Source: Aestuariicoccus sp032586235 (GTDB lineage: Bacteria; Pseudomonadota; Alphaproteobacteria; Rhodobacterales; Rhodobacteraceae). Taken from it: a stretch of DNA of 60,965 nt. The stretch covers positions 1 to 60,965 of the forward strand of contig NZ_JAWHTD010000025.1 of NCBI RefSeq assembly GCF_032586235.1, in the 5' to 3' direction. Numbering within the stretch: the first letter of the stretch is position 1; each line of letters starts with the position of its first letter. The translations under genes and the position numbers were made by a program. Below are positions 33,833-42,019 of this stretch, piece after piece. The notes below the pieces were generated by a model. The model did no database searches. It saw nothing but the letters and a program-made list of their open reading frames with translations, and had not been told where the DNA came from.

Positions 33833-35578
33833 TCAGCGCATCTCTTCTGCCGGTGTGACGCCCAAGATACCAAGACCTGCGGAAATGACAACTGCCGCGG
33901 CCCGCGCGAGGGCGATTTTGCCCTGCGATACGGCCGGATCGTCCTCTTGTAGGAACCGCAAGGACGGCTCGTCATGGCCGCGGTTCCAGAGCCCGTGCAA
34001 TTCTGCCGCCAGCTCGCCCAGATAGGTGGCGATGCGGTGGGGTTCGTGCACCCGCGCGGCGATCTCTATCTGGCGCGGCCATTCGGCGATCTTGCGCGCC
34101 AGCGCCAGCTCGGCCTCGTGGGTCATGCCCGACAGATCGGCCCCGGCCAGCGTGGCGTCGGAAACGTCGATCCCCGCCGCTTCGGCCTTGCGCAGCACCG
34201 AGGCCACGCGGGCATGGGCGTATTGCACGTAAAAGACCGGGTTTTCCTTGGATTGCTCGACCACCTTGTCGAAATCGAAATCCAGCGCCACGTCGTTCTT
34301 GCGCGTCAGCATGTGAAAGCGCGCCACGTCCGGGCCGACCATATCCACCAGATCGCGCAGGGTGACGAAATTGCCCGCGCGCTTGGACATCTTGAAGGGC
34401 TCGCCGTTCTTGAAGAGCTTCACCAGCTGCAAAAGCTTGATGTCGAGCGGCACCTTGCCGCCCGAAAGCGCGCTGACCGCGGCCTTCATCCGCTTGACAT
34501 AGCCGCCGTGATCGGCGCCGAAGATGTCGATCAGCTGATCGAACCCACGGGTGATCTTGTCGTAGTGATAGGCGATGTCGGGCGCGAAATAGGTCCAGCT
34601 GCCGTCCGACTTGATGATCGGGCGATCCACGTCGTCGCCATGTTCGGTCGATTTAAAGAGCGTCTGTTCGCGCGGCTCCCAATCCTCGGGGGTCTTGCCC
34701 TTGGGCGGCTCGAGCACGCCGCGATAGATCAGCCCCTTGTCGCGCAGGCTTTCGATGGCAGCCTCGATCTTGCCTGTGCCGTAAAGGCTCTTTTCACTGA
34801 AGAAGTGATCCATGTGCACGCCGAGTGCGGCCAGATCCTCGCGGATGAGCGCCATCATGGCGTCGGTGGAAAAGCTGCGCACCTCGGCCAGCCAGACGTC
34901 CTCGCCCTTGCCGACATAGGCGTCGCCCACCTTGTCTTTCAGCGCTTGGCCCACCGGCACCAGGTAATCGCCCGGATAAGTGCCGTCGGCGAATTCCACG
35001 TCGTGGCCATGCGCCTCGAGATAGCGCAGATAGACCGACCGGGCCAGAACATCGACCTGCGCGCCGCCGTCGTTGATGTAGTATTCGCGGGTCACGTCGT
35101 AGCCCGCGAAATCCAGCAGCGCCGACATGGCGTCGCCGACGATGGCGCCGCGGGCGTGGCCCACATGCATCGGGCCAGTGGGGTTGGCGCTGACGAACTC
35201 GACGTTGACCCGCGTGCCCTGCCCCATGTCCGAGCGCCCGAATTCCGCGCCTTGCGACAGCACCGCGCCGGGCAGCTCCTGCCAGACGGCATCGGCCAGC
35301 CGCAGGTTGAGGAACCCCGGCCCCGCCACCTCGGCGCTGGCGATGCGCGCATCGGCGGCCAGACGCGCGGCCAGCGCCTCGGCGATATCGCGCGGTTTTT
35401 GGCGGGCGGGCTTGGCCAGCACCATCGCGGCATTGGTGGCCATGTCGCCATGCGCGGCGTCGCGCGGGGGCTCGACCGTGATGTTAGACAGATCCAGATC
35501 GCCCGGCAGCGCGCCGGAGCCCTGCAGATCGGCTATCGCCGAGACGACAAGCGTGCGGATATCGGTAAAGAGGTTCAT
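33833..35578 (-). CDS. argS: Arginyl-tRNA synthetase
   Basis: 581 residues. Class I synthetase charging tRNA-Arg. The HIGH-type motif is HVGHARG in SANPTGPMHVGHARG, and the KMSKS loop is KMSKRAGN. The C-terminal anticodon-binding helix domain is present (FYVQYAHARVASVLRKAE). AAGGA lies 8 bases before the ATG at 35578; an ATG three codons upstream would overlap that ribosome site. It heads the SPOR-nagZ-scpAB operon. Confidence 0.96.
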   Translation of the reverse strand: MNLFTDIRTLVVSAIADLQGSGALPGDLDLSNITVEPPRDAAHGDMATNAAMVLAKPARQKPRDIAEALAARLAADARIASAEVAGPGFLNLRLADAVWQELPGAVLSQGAEFGRSDMGQGTRVNVEFVSANPTGPMHVGHARGAIVGDAMSALLDFAGYDVTREYYINDGGAQVDVLARSVYLRYLEAHGHDVEFADGTYPGDYLVPVGQALKDKVGDAYVGKGEDVWLAEVRSFSTDAMMALIREDLAALGVHMDHFFSEKSLYGTGKIEAAIESLRDKGLIYRGVLEPPKGKTPEDWEPREQTLFKSTEHGDDVDRPIIKSDGSWTYFAPDIAYHYDKITRGFDQLIDIFGADHGGYVKRMKAAVSALSGGKVPLDIKLLQLVKLFKNGEPFKMSKRAGNFVTLRDLVDMVGPDVARFHMLTRKNDVALDFDFDKVVEQSKENPVFYVQYAHARVASVLRKAEAAGIDVSDATLAGADLSGMTHEAELALARKIAEWPRQIEIAARVHEPHRIATYLGELAAELHGLWNRGHDEPSLRFLQEDDPAVSQGKIALARAAAVVISAGLGILGVTPAEEMR

Positions 35579-35635
35579 GAACGCCATCCTTGAGGTTGCC
35601 CGGGGTTTAGCACGGGCAATCCCGGCGTCAATCCG

Positions 35636-37453
35636 TCAGGCCTGTTGGCGTTCGGGCCGCTTGCCCATCATCGCCAATAGACGGATGCCGTCGCCATCCC
35701 GCGGCGCGTCGTCGGGGCCCAGAAAGCGCAGCTGACCGGCGGGGCCGATATCGGCGATGGCCACGGCCTCGGGATGGGTCTCGCGCCAGTTCTCGAGGGT
35801 GAATTCGGCGCTCAGCTTGGTGATGCGGAATTCGCAGCCGCCGGCCATGCGGGCGTTGACCTCGAAATAGGTCTCATTGGCGCCGATGGCGCGTCCGCCG
35901 AGGCTGGCGGGCAGCGCGTGGCGGGTGGATTTGTCGCGCACACGGCGCAGCTGAAAGACGTTCTCGCGCCCGAATTCCGGGGCAAGGTCGGTGGCCACCA
36001 GCGTGTTGTAGGCGTCGTTGTCGGTGGCGGCGATGATCTTTTCATAGCGCACCAGATCCAGCCGGTCCTCGGCCACCTCGGCCAGGATGTCGCCGAAGAA
36101 GGTCTCGACCCCGGCCTCGCGCGCGCCGCGCAGATGGGCGTGGTTCGGGTCGGCCACCACCACTGGCAGGTCCATCTTGCCAAGCGCGTCGGCCAGCGCC
36201 GTGGCCCATTGCGAGCCGCCGACGATGATCACACCGGGCCGGTCGGTGGCGTTGAGGCCCAGCAGCTTGGCCAGAGGCGACAGCGTGAAGCCGTGCAGCA
36301 CCACGCTTGCCGCCACCAGCGCAAAGGCCAGCGGCGCGACCTGCGCGCCGTCGGCGATGCCAAGCTCGGTCAGCCGTTCGCCGAAAAGCCCCGCCACCGC
36401 CACCAGAACCACGCCGCGCGGGCCAGTGAAGGCCACCAGAAGCCGCTCGGCCCAGGGCACATCGCTGAACGCCAGCGACACCAGCACCGTCACCGGCCGC
36501 GCCAGCAGGATCACCGCGATCACGAAGGCCAAAGTCGTCCAGTCCAGCGACAAGAGCACCTCGCGGCTCATGTTCGCGGCCAGCAGGATAAAGACCCCCG
36601 ACACCAGCAACACCGTTGCGTGTTCCTTGAAGCGGCGCATCTCGGTGTAGCTGGGCAGGTCGGCATTGGCGATGAAGACGCCCATCAGCGTGACCGCCAG
36701 CAGGCCGCTTTCGTGCAGCACCGCGTCCGACAAGGCAAAGACCGTCAGCAGCACCACGAACAGCACCGGCACCTTCATGTATTCCGGCACCCAGGCCATG
36801 CGGAAGGACTTGGCCAGCGCCCAGCCCGCCGCAACCCCCATGCCCGACGCCACCGCGATCCCGAGGGCGATATCGGCAACGGCGTCGCCGGGGCCGGTCG
36901 CCGTCTGCAGCACGATCACCACCTCGAAGGCCAACACCGCCGCCAGCGCGCCGACCGGGTCGTTGACGATCGCCTCCCATTGCAAAAGCTTCCCGGGCCG
37001 TCGTTTCAGCCGCGCCTGCCGCAGAAGCGGCGCGATCACTGTGGGGCCGGTGACGATCATGATGCCGCCGAAGACCGCCGAGGCCTCCCACCCCAGCCCG
37101 GCGATGTAATGCAGCGCCGCCGCCGAGGACAGCCAGCCCAGCGGCGCGCCGATCAGCACCAGCCGCCGCACGCCCACCGCCGCATCCTTGAGCGAATGGA
37201 AATTGAGCGTCATGCCACCCTCGAAAAGGATGATCGCCACGGCAATGGCCACCATGGGTTGCATCAGCGCGCCGAAATCGCGGGACGGGTTGAGCACGCC
37301 CAGCACCGGACCCACCAGCAGCCCGGCGGCCAGCATGACCACGATGGCCGGCATCCGCAGCCGCCAGGCCAGCCATTGCGACCCCACGCCCAACGCGCCC
37401 ACCAGGGCAAAGCCCATCACCGGGTCGATGCCCACATCGGTTGCTGTCGCCAT
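35636..37453 (-). CDS. CPA-type sodium/potassium:proton antiporter with RCK-like domain
   Basis: 605 residues. About 12 membrane helices in residues 10-385, including the ion-site motif EAIVNDPVGA, followed by a cytoplasmic nucleotide-binding domain (GVIIVGGSQWATALADALG, then VVVADPN and a TDNDAYN loop) typical of TrkA-N/RCK regulation. It exchanges monovalent cations for protons across the inner membrane; ion choice is not evident. GAAGG precedes the ATG. It sits as an extra gene between argS and dgt. Confidence 0.9.
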   Translation of the reverse strand: MATATDVGIDPVMGFALVGALGVGSQWLAWRLRMPAIVVMLAAGLLVGPVLGVLNPSRDFGALMQPMVAIAVAIILFEGGMTLNFHSLKDAAVGVRRLVLIGAPLGWLSSAAALHYIAGLGWEASAVFGGIMIVTGPTVIAPLLRQARLKRRPGKLLQWEAIVNDPVGALAAVLAFEVVIVLQTATGPGDAVADIALGIAVASGMGVAAGWALAKSFRMAWVPEYMKVPVLFVVLLTVFALSDAVLHESGLLAVTLMGVFIANADLPSYTEMRRFKEHATVLLVSGVFILLAANMSREVLLSLDWTTLAFVIAVILLARPVTVLVSLAFSDVPWAERLLVAFTGPRGVVLVAVAGLFGERLTELGIADGAQVAPLAFALVAASVVLHGFTLSPLAKLLGLNATDRPGVIIVGGSQWATALADALGKMDLPVVVADPNHAHLRGAREAGVETFFGDILAEVAEDRLDLVRYEKIIAATDNDAYNTLVATDLAPEFGRENVFQLRRVRDKSTRHALPASLGGRAIGANETYFEVNARMAGGCEFRITKLSAEFTLENWRETHPEAVAIADIGPAGQLRFLGPDDAPRDGDGIRLLAMMGKRPERQQA

Positions 37454-37540
37454 TCTGAAACCTTCGTACCTGACCTTGCGCCGCAGGTGGCAACCCCCGG
37501 CGGGCCATATTGGTTCCGCCGCCTGTCGGCTGTCAAACGC

Positions 37541-38704
37541 TCAGGTCAGATCGCCCAGCACGTGCGTGCCGGTCAGCCGCGCGTGTTCCTGCAGCGCGAA
37601 ACGGTCGGTCATCCCGGCGATGTAATCCGCCACGAACCGCGCCAGCGCCGCATCCGTGGCGGCCTGCGCCACGTCCCTCTGCCAGCGCCCCGGAAGCAAA
37701 CCCGGATCGGACATGTAAAGCGGGAAGAGATCCTCGACCACCTTTGTCACCTTCTCGCGCTGCGCCATCACGCTGGGGGCGCGGTACATACGCTGAAAGA
37801 GAAAGGCCCGGATCTCTTTCAGATCGCCCCGAAGCCGGTCGGAAAACGCGATCACCGGGCGGCCCAGATCGCGGATCGCCTGCGCCCCGGCGCAACCCGA
37901 CCCCGCCAAAGCGTCGCGCGAGGTGTCGATCAGATCGGCCACCATCGCGCCAAAGACCCTGCGCAGCGCCTCGTGCCGGCGGCGGTAGGGTTCCAGCCCC
38001 GGATAGCGCGCATCGACCTCGCCGTAGGCCGCGCCGATGATGGGAAGTGCGGCGATCTGATCTTCGGTGAAAAGCCCCGCGCGCAGCCCGTCGTGCAGAT
38101 CGTGGTTGGTATAGGCCACGTCGTCCGACAGCGCCGCGACCTGCGCCTCGGCCCCGGCGTGGCTGTGCAGTTCCAGATCGTGCAGCGCGTTGTAGGCCGC
38201 CAGCGCATAGGGCACCGGATCGCCCACAGGCCCGTTGTGCTTGGCGATGCCCTCTAGCGTGTCCCAGGTCAGGTTCAGCCCGTCGAAATCGGCGTAATGC
38301 TTTTCCAGCTCGGTCACGATCCGCACCGTCTGGGCGTTGTGATCGAAGCCGCCGTAAGGCTGCATCAGCGCATTCAACGCATCCTCGCCGGTGTGGCCGA
38401 ACGGCGTGTGCCCCAGATCATGCGCAAGCGCCACCGCCTCTGTCAGGTCGGTGTTCAGCCCCAGGGCGCCCGAAATCGTGCGCGCCACCTGCGCCACCTC
38501 GATCGAATGGGTCAGCCGCGTGCGGTAGAAATCGCCCTCGTGCTCGACAAAGACCTGGGTCTTGTGCTTGAGACGCCGGAAGGCGCTGGAATGGATGATC
38601 CGGTCGCGGTCGCGCTGGAAACACGAGCGAAAGGCGCTCTCTTCCTCGGCCACCCGCCGCCCGCGCGTCTGCGCCGGATCGCATGCAAAACTTGCCTGAC
38701 CCAA
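37541..38704 (-). CDS. dgt: dGTP triphosphohydrolase-like protein (HD domain)
   Basis: 387 residues. Splits dNTPs to nucleoside and triphosphate. HD-domain metal residues appear in TRLTHSIEV, ALAHDLGHTPFGHTGE and DDVAYTNHDLHDG; RDRDRIIHSSAFRRLKHKTQVF is the family signature. The best start is TTG at 38704, behind AGGT. It is divergent from the Fe-S carrier gene, 79 bases apart, an arrangement common in alphaproteobacteria. Confidence 0.93.
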   Translation of the reverse strand: MGQASFACDPAQTRGRRVAEEESAFRSCFQRDRDRIIHSSAFRRLKHKTQVFVEHEGDFYRTRLTHSIEVAQVARTISGALGLNTDLTEAVALAHDLGHTPFGHTGEDALNALMQPYGGFDHNAQTVRIVTELEKHYADFDGLNLTWDTLEGIAKHNGPVGDPVPYALAAYNALHDLELHSHAGAEAQVAALSDDVAYTNHDLHDGLRAGLFTEDQIAALPIIGAAYGEVDARYPGLEPYRRRHEALRRVFGAMVADLIDTSRDALAGSGCAGAQAIRDLGRPVIAFSDRLRGDLKEIRAFLFQRMYRAPSVMAQREKVTKVVEDLFPLYMSDPGLLPGRWQRDVAQAATDAALARFVADYIAGMTDRFALQEHARLTGTHVLGDLT

Positions 38705-38783
38705 AGCTTACCTGTCCTTGTCGCCTGTCCCCGCCGCCCATATATTACGGACGACACACGAAGGAAACCAGAGGATCGCCCCG

Positions 38784-39107
38784 ATGCAACTCCCGCCCAA
38801 AGTCACCGACCGCGCCTTTGCCCGCCTGGCCGAGATCGGCGCGGGCGACCAGGGCCATGCGCTGCGCGTCGCCGTCGAGGGCGGCGGCTGTTCCGGCTTT
38901 CAGTACGAGATCAAGCTCGACGCGCCTGCCGACGACGATCTGGTGCTCGAAGGCCAGGGGCAGAAGGTGGTGGTGGATTCGGTCTCCCTGCCCTTCCTGA
39001 CCGGCGCGGTGATCGACTTTTCTGACGAACTCATCGGCGCGCGGTTCGTGATCGAAAACCCCAACGCGACCTCGTCCTGCGGCTGCGGCACCAGCTTTTC
39101 GATGTGA
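38784..39107 (+). CDS. erpA: A-type iron-sulfur carrier (ErpA/IscA family)
   Basis: 107 residues. Receives a Fe-S cluster from the scaffold and passes it to apoproteins. The three conserved cysteines are in GGGCSGFQY and SSCGCG near the C-terminus. The ATG at 38784 follows AGAGGAT and gives normal length. Assignment to ErpA rather than IscA is tentative. Confidence 0.88.
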   Translation: MQLPPKVTDRAFARLAEIGAGDQGHALRVAVEGGGCSGFQYEIKLDAPADDDLVLEGQGQKVVVDSVSLPFLTGAVIDFSDELIGARFVIENPNATSSCGCGTSFSM

Positions 39108-39177
39108 CGCCGCCCCGGCCTTGTCACCTGCGCCGCGCTGCGCGATAGATGCGTTGCACAGCAAAGGGGCCCGCGCC

Positions 39178-39960
39178 GTGAAAATCGCGACATTCAACAT
39201 CAACGGCATCAAGGCGCGCCACGCCGCGCTGACCGATTGGCTGGACGAGGCACAGCCCGATGTCGCGCTCTTGCAGGAAATCAAGTCGGTCGACGAAAAC
39301 TTCCCGCGCGAGCTTTTCGAGGATCGCGGCTACAACGTGGAAACCCACGGACAGAAAGGCTTCAACGGCGTCGCGATTCTGTCGAAACACCCGCTCGAGG
39401 ATGTCAGCCGCGGCCTGCCGGGCGACGACAGCGACGAACAGGCCCGCTGGATCGAGGCGACGGTGGTCGGCGAACACCATGCCTTGCGGCTCTGCGGGCT
39501 TTATCTTCCCAACGGCAACCCCGCGCCGGGGCCGAAATACGACTATAAACTCGCCTGGATGGAGCGGCTCTTTGCCCGCGCGGAGACACTTCTGGCCGAT
39601 GAGACGCCCGCGCTGATGGCCGGCGATTACAACGTCATCCCCCAGGCCGAGGACGCCGCCAAACCCCAGGCCTGGAAAGATGATGCGCTTTTCCTGCCGC
39701 AGACCCGCGCCGCCTTCCGCCGCATCCTGAACCTGGGCTTCACCGAGGCGTTCCGCGCCCGCACCCAAGGGCCCGGGCATTACAGCTTCTGGGATTATCA
39801 GGCCGGCGCGTGGGAGCGCGACAACGGCATCCGCATCGATCATTTCCTGCTCAGCCCCGCCTGCGCCGACCTGATGACCGATTGCCAGATCGACCGCGCC
39901 GTCCGGGGCCGGGAAAAACCCTCCGATCACGTGCCCGTCTGGGTCGACCTCGCCCTCTGA
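39178..39960 (+). CDS. xthA: Exodeoxyribonuclease III
   Basis: 260 residues with a GTG start (AAAGGGG upstream). Repairs abasic sites and 3' blocks in DNA. Catalytic motifs: NINGIKAR, LLQEIKS (metal Glu), GDYNVIP (Asp/Asn) and SDHVPVWVDL (general-base His). It follows the Fe-S carrier in the same direction. Confidence 0.95.
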   Translation: MKIATFNINGIKARHAALTDWLDEAQPDVALLQEIKSVDENFPRELFEDRGYNVETHGQKGFNGVAILSKHPLEDVSRGLPGDDSDEQARWIEATVVGEHHALRLCGLYLPNGNPAPGPKYDYKLAWMERLFARAETLLADETPALMAGDYNVIPQAEDAAKPQAWKDDALFLPQTRAAFRRILNLGFTEAFRARTQGPGHYSFWDYQAGAWERDNGIRIDHFLLSPACADLMTDCQIDRAVRGREKPSDHVPVWVDLAL

Positions 39961-40118
39961 CCCCCGCACAATCTTCGTCAAAGCGGGCTCACGCCCGCCA
40001 CAGGCACCAGAATAAAGCGTGCGCTTGCGCACTCCGCTGGATTGCCCCCGCCGAACCGCTTGCGCCCGCCCGCGCCGCCGCCTACATCACGTAAAGACCG
40101 CAACGAACGGAGCGCCCC

Positions 40119-40361
40119 ATGGCCATGCAAGCGCAGGAAATCGAGGATCTCATCCGCGCCGCCTTTCCTGAGGCCCGGATCACCATCACGGATCTGGCTG
40201 GTGACGGAAACCACTACGCCGCCGAGGTCATCGACGAAAGCTTCCGCGGCAAGAACCGCGTCCAGCAGCAACGCGCGGTCTATGCCGCGCTCAAGGGCAA
40301 GATGGACGGCGCCAACGGCGAATTGCACGCCCTGGCGCTGACCACCAAGGCCCCCGACTGA
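40119..40361 (+). CDS. BolA family protein
   Basis: 80 residues. Small BolA-fold partner of monothiol glutaredoxins in Fe-S and iron handling. It shows AMQAQEIEDLIRAAFP, DLAGDGNHYAAEVID and the C-terminal QQRAVYAALKGKM. CGGAG precedes the ATG. It is encoded 68 bases before the CGFS glutaredoxin, which fits the known BolA-Grx complex. Confidence 0.92.
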   Translation: MAMQAQEIEDLIRAAFPEARITITDLAGDGNHYAAEVIDESFRGKNRVQQQRAVYAALKGKMDGANGELHALALTTKAPD

Positions 40362-40429
40362 CCCCGGACGATCCACCGACCGCAACGCCGCCCGCCCCGC
40401 CGGACGGCCCTTCGCAAGAGGACAACACC

Positions 40430-40792
40430 ATGACCGACGCAAAGACCCGCATCGACGAAACCGTCAAAGCCAACGACGTGGTGCTTTACATGAAAGGCAC
40501 CAAATCCATGCCGCAGTGCGGCTTTTCCAGCCGCGTGGCAGGCGTACTGAACTACATGGGCGTGGATTTCACCGATGTGAACGTGCTGGCCGATGACGAC
40601 ATCCGCCAGGGCATCAAGGATTATTCCGACTGGCCGACCATCCCGCAGCTCTACGTCAAGGGCGAGTTCGTCGGCGGCTGCGACATCATCACCGAGATGA
40701 CCCTCTCGGGCGAGCTGGATGAATTGTTCGAAACCAGCGGCGTCACCTACGACAAGGACGCCGCCGACAAGATCCGCGAAGCGAACGGCTGA
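40430..40792 (+). CDS. grxD: Monothiol (CGFS) glutaredoxin
   Basis: 120 residues. The active site is CGFS in KSMPQCGFSSRV, with the glutathione-site WPTIPQLYVKGEFVGGCDI. It forms [2Fe-2S]-bridged dimers and heterodimers with BolA for cluster delivery. Placement directly after a BolA gene supports this. Cytoplasmic, no signal peptide. Confidence 0.96.
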   Translation: MTDAKTRIDETVKANDVVLYMKGTKSMPQCGFSSRVAGVLNYMGVDFTDVNVLADDDIRQGIKDYSDWPTIPQLYVKGEFVGGCDIITEMTLSGELDELFETSGVTYDKDAADKIREANG

Positions 40793-40875
40793 CCGGCCGA
40801 ACGACCGGGGCGGATTGGCGGGGTTGACCCCGCCCGGCCCGGCGCTTCGACGCCGGGCTCCGGGCGCCTCTATTG

Positions 40876-41271
40876 TCAGCGCCCGGCCTTTTCCTCGACC
40901 TCTGCGGCGATGGATTCGGCGCGCGCGGCGATTTCCGCCAATGTCTCGGTAACGGCCTCCGGCACCACCGGCACCTCGACGCGCTCGGGTTCGGGCGCGG
41001 GGCGTTCCTGCCAGTAGCGCAGATCCGATTGCAGCGTGCCGACGCGGTCCTCGGCCTCGCGCAGACGATCCTCCAGCCCGGCCGTCTTGTCGGCCAGCAT
41101 CAGCCCGGCCATCAGCAGCATCCGTGCCTCGGGCATCCGCCCGATCTGGTCCACCAGCACCTGCGCTTCGTTGTCCAAAAGCTTGGCGGCGGTCAGCAGG
41201 TATTGCTCTTCGCCCTCCTGGCAGGCGACCTCGAAGGACCGGCCGCCGATCTGGATTTCAACCTCGGGCAT
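40876..41271 (-). CDS. zapA: Cell division protein ZapA
   Basis: 131 residues. The N-terminal ZapA domain (MPEVEIQIGGRSFEVACQEGEE, then LTAAKLLDNEAQVL) stabilises FtsZ filaments at the division ring; a coiled coil and an acidic C-terminal extension follow. Its start overlaps the stop of the upstream coiled-coil gene by one base. Confidence 0.9.
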   Translation of the reverse strand: MPEVEIQIGGRSFEVACQEGEEQYLLTAAKLLDNEAQVLVDQIGRMPEARMLLMAGLMLADKTAGLEDRLREAEDRVGTLQSDLRYWQERPAPEPERVEVPVVPEAVTETLAEIAARAESIAAEVEEKAGR

Positions 41272-41813
41272 CAGGCTGTCTCCCCTTCGTTCTCTGCCGG
41301 TTCCTGCGCCGCCTCGGCCAGCATCGGCTCGAGCGCATCGAGAATGGCGCGGGTTTCTGCGGCCTCGGTGGCGCGCGCGGCGCGGATGCTTTCCAGCTCG
41401 GCCAGCATCGCCTTGTTGATCAAATGCGGCTCGCCAACGTTTTCCTCAAGCGCAGCGCGCATTTCCTGATTGGTGACGCGGAGCATCTCATTGGCCTTGC
41501 GCAGGCGCTGCAGCTCGCCGTCCAGCCGCTCCATGCTTTCGCGATGTGCGGCCAGTTGTTCCTGCAGACCCGCGACCTGCCCGTCCTGGCGGTCGTGCAG
41601 CGCGCGCACCCGCTCTTCGAGCTGCGCATTGGCCAGCTTTTCGTCCTCCAGCGCGGCGCGCAGCCCGACGACTTCGTCGCTGTCGCCTGCCTCCGGCGTC
41701 GCCTCGGCCTCGGGCGCCGGGGCCGCCGCGCCCGCGTCCAGCGCCTCGACACCCTGCGCAATGCGGTCCAGCGCCTGGGTGATGCGCCGCTCCAACTCAT
41801 CGATCTGGGTCAT
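41271..41813 (-). CDS. Coiled-coil protein encoded before zapA
   Basis: 180 residues from the ATG at 41813 (AAGGGA upstream). Predicted to be almost wholly alpha-helical, with an N-terminal helix (MTQIDELERRITQALDRI), an acidic Ala/Pro spacer, then a long coiled coil of about residues 50-150. No enzymatic domain. Its coupling to zapA suggests a division role, perhaps like ZapB, but this is inference. Confidence 0.78.
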   Translation of the reverse strand: MTQIDELERRITQALDRIAQGVEALDAGAAAPAPEAEATPEAGDSDEVVGLRAALEDEKLANAQLEERVRALHDRQDGQVAGLQEQLAAHRESMERLDGELQRLRKANEMLRVTNQEMRAALEENVGEPHLINKAMLAELESIRAARATEAAETRAILDALEPMLAEAAQEPAENEGETA

Positions 41814-42019
41814 AGGATGTGTCCCTTGGTCTGCCCCGGGGCTGTTGTCGCGCTCCGCGCCATCGCACGAATCGCCGCCGCCCCGTTTCCGCACAGTTTA
41901 CCAATCGAAACCGGAAAAAGCGCCCCCTTATGTGTCAAGGCCTTACCGGGCGAGCTTGATCTTGGGGACGGGGCTGGTATTCAGCCTGCAACGCAGCCCA
42001 GATAAAGGACGTAAGCCCC

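Noticed and set aside
41814..42019. A 6S RNA gene near zapA.
   Set aside because: The position would fit, but I could not find the long bulged hairpin typical of 6S RNA.
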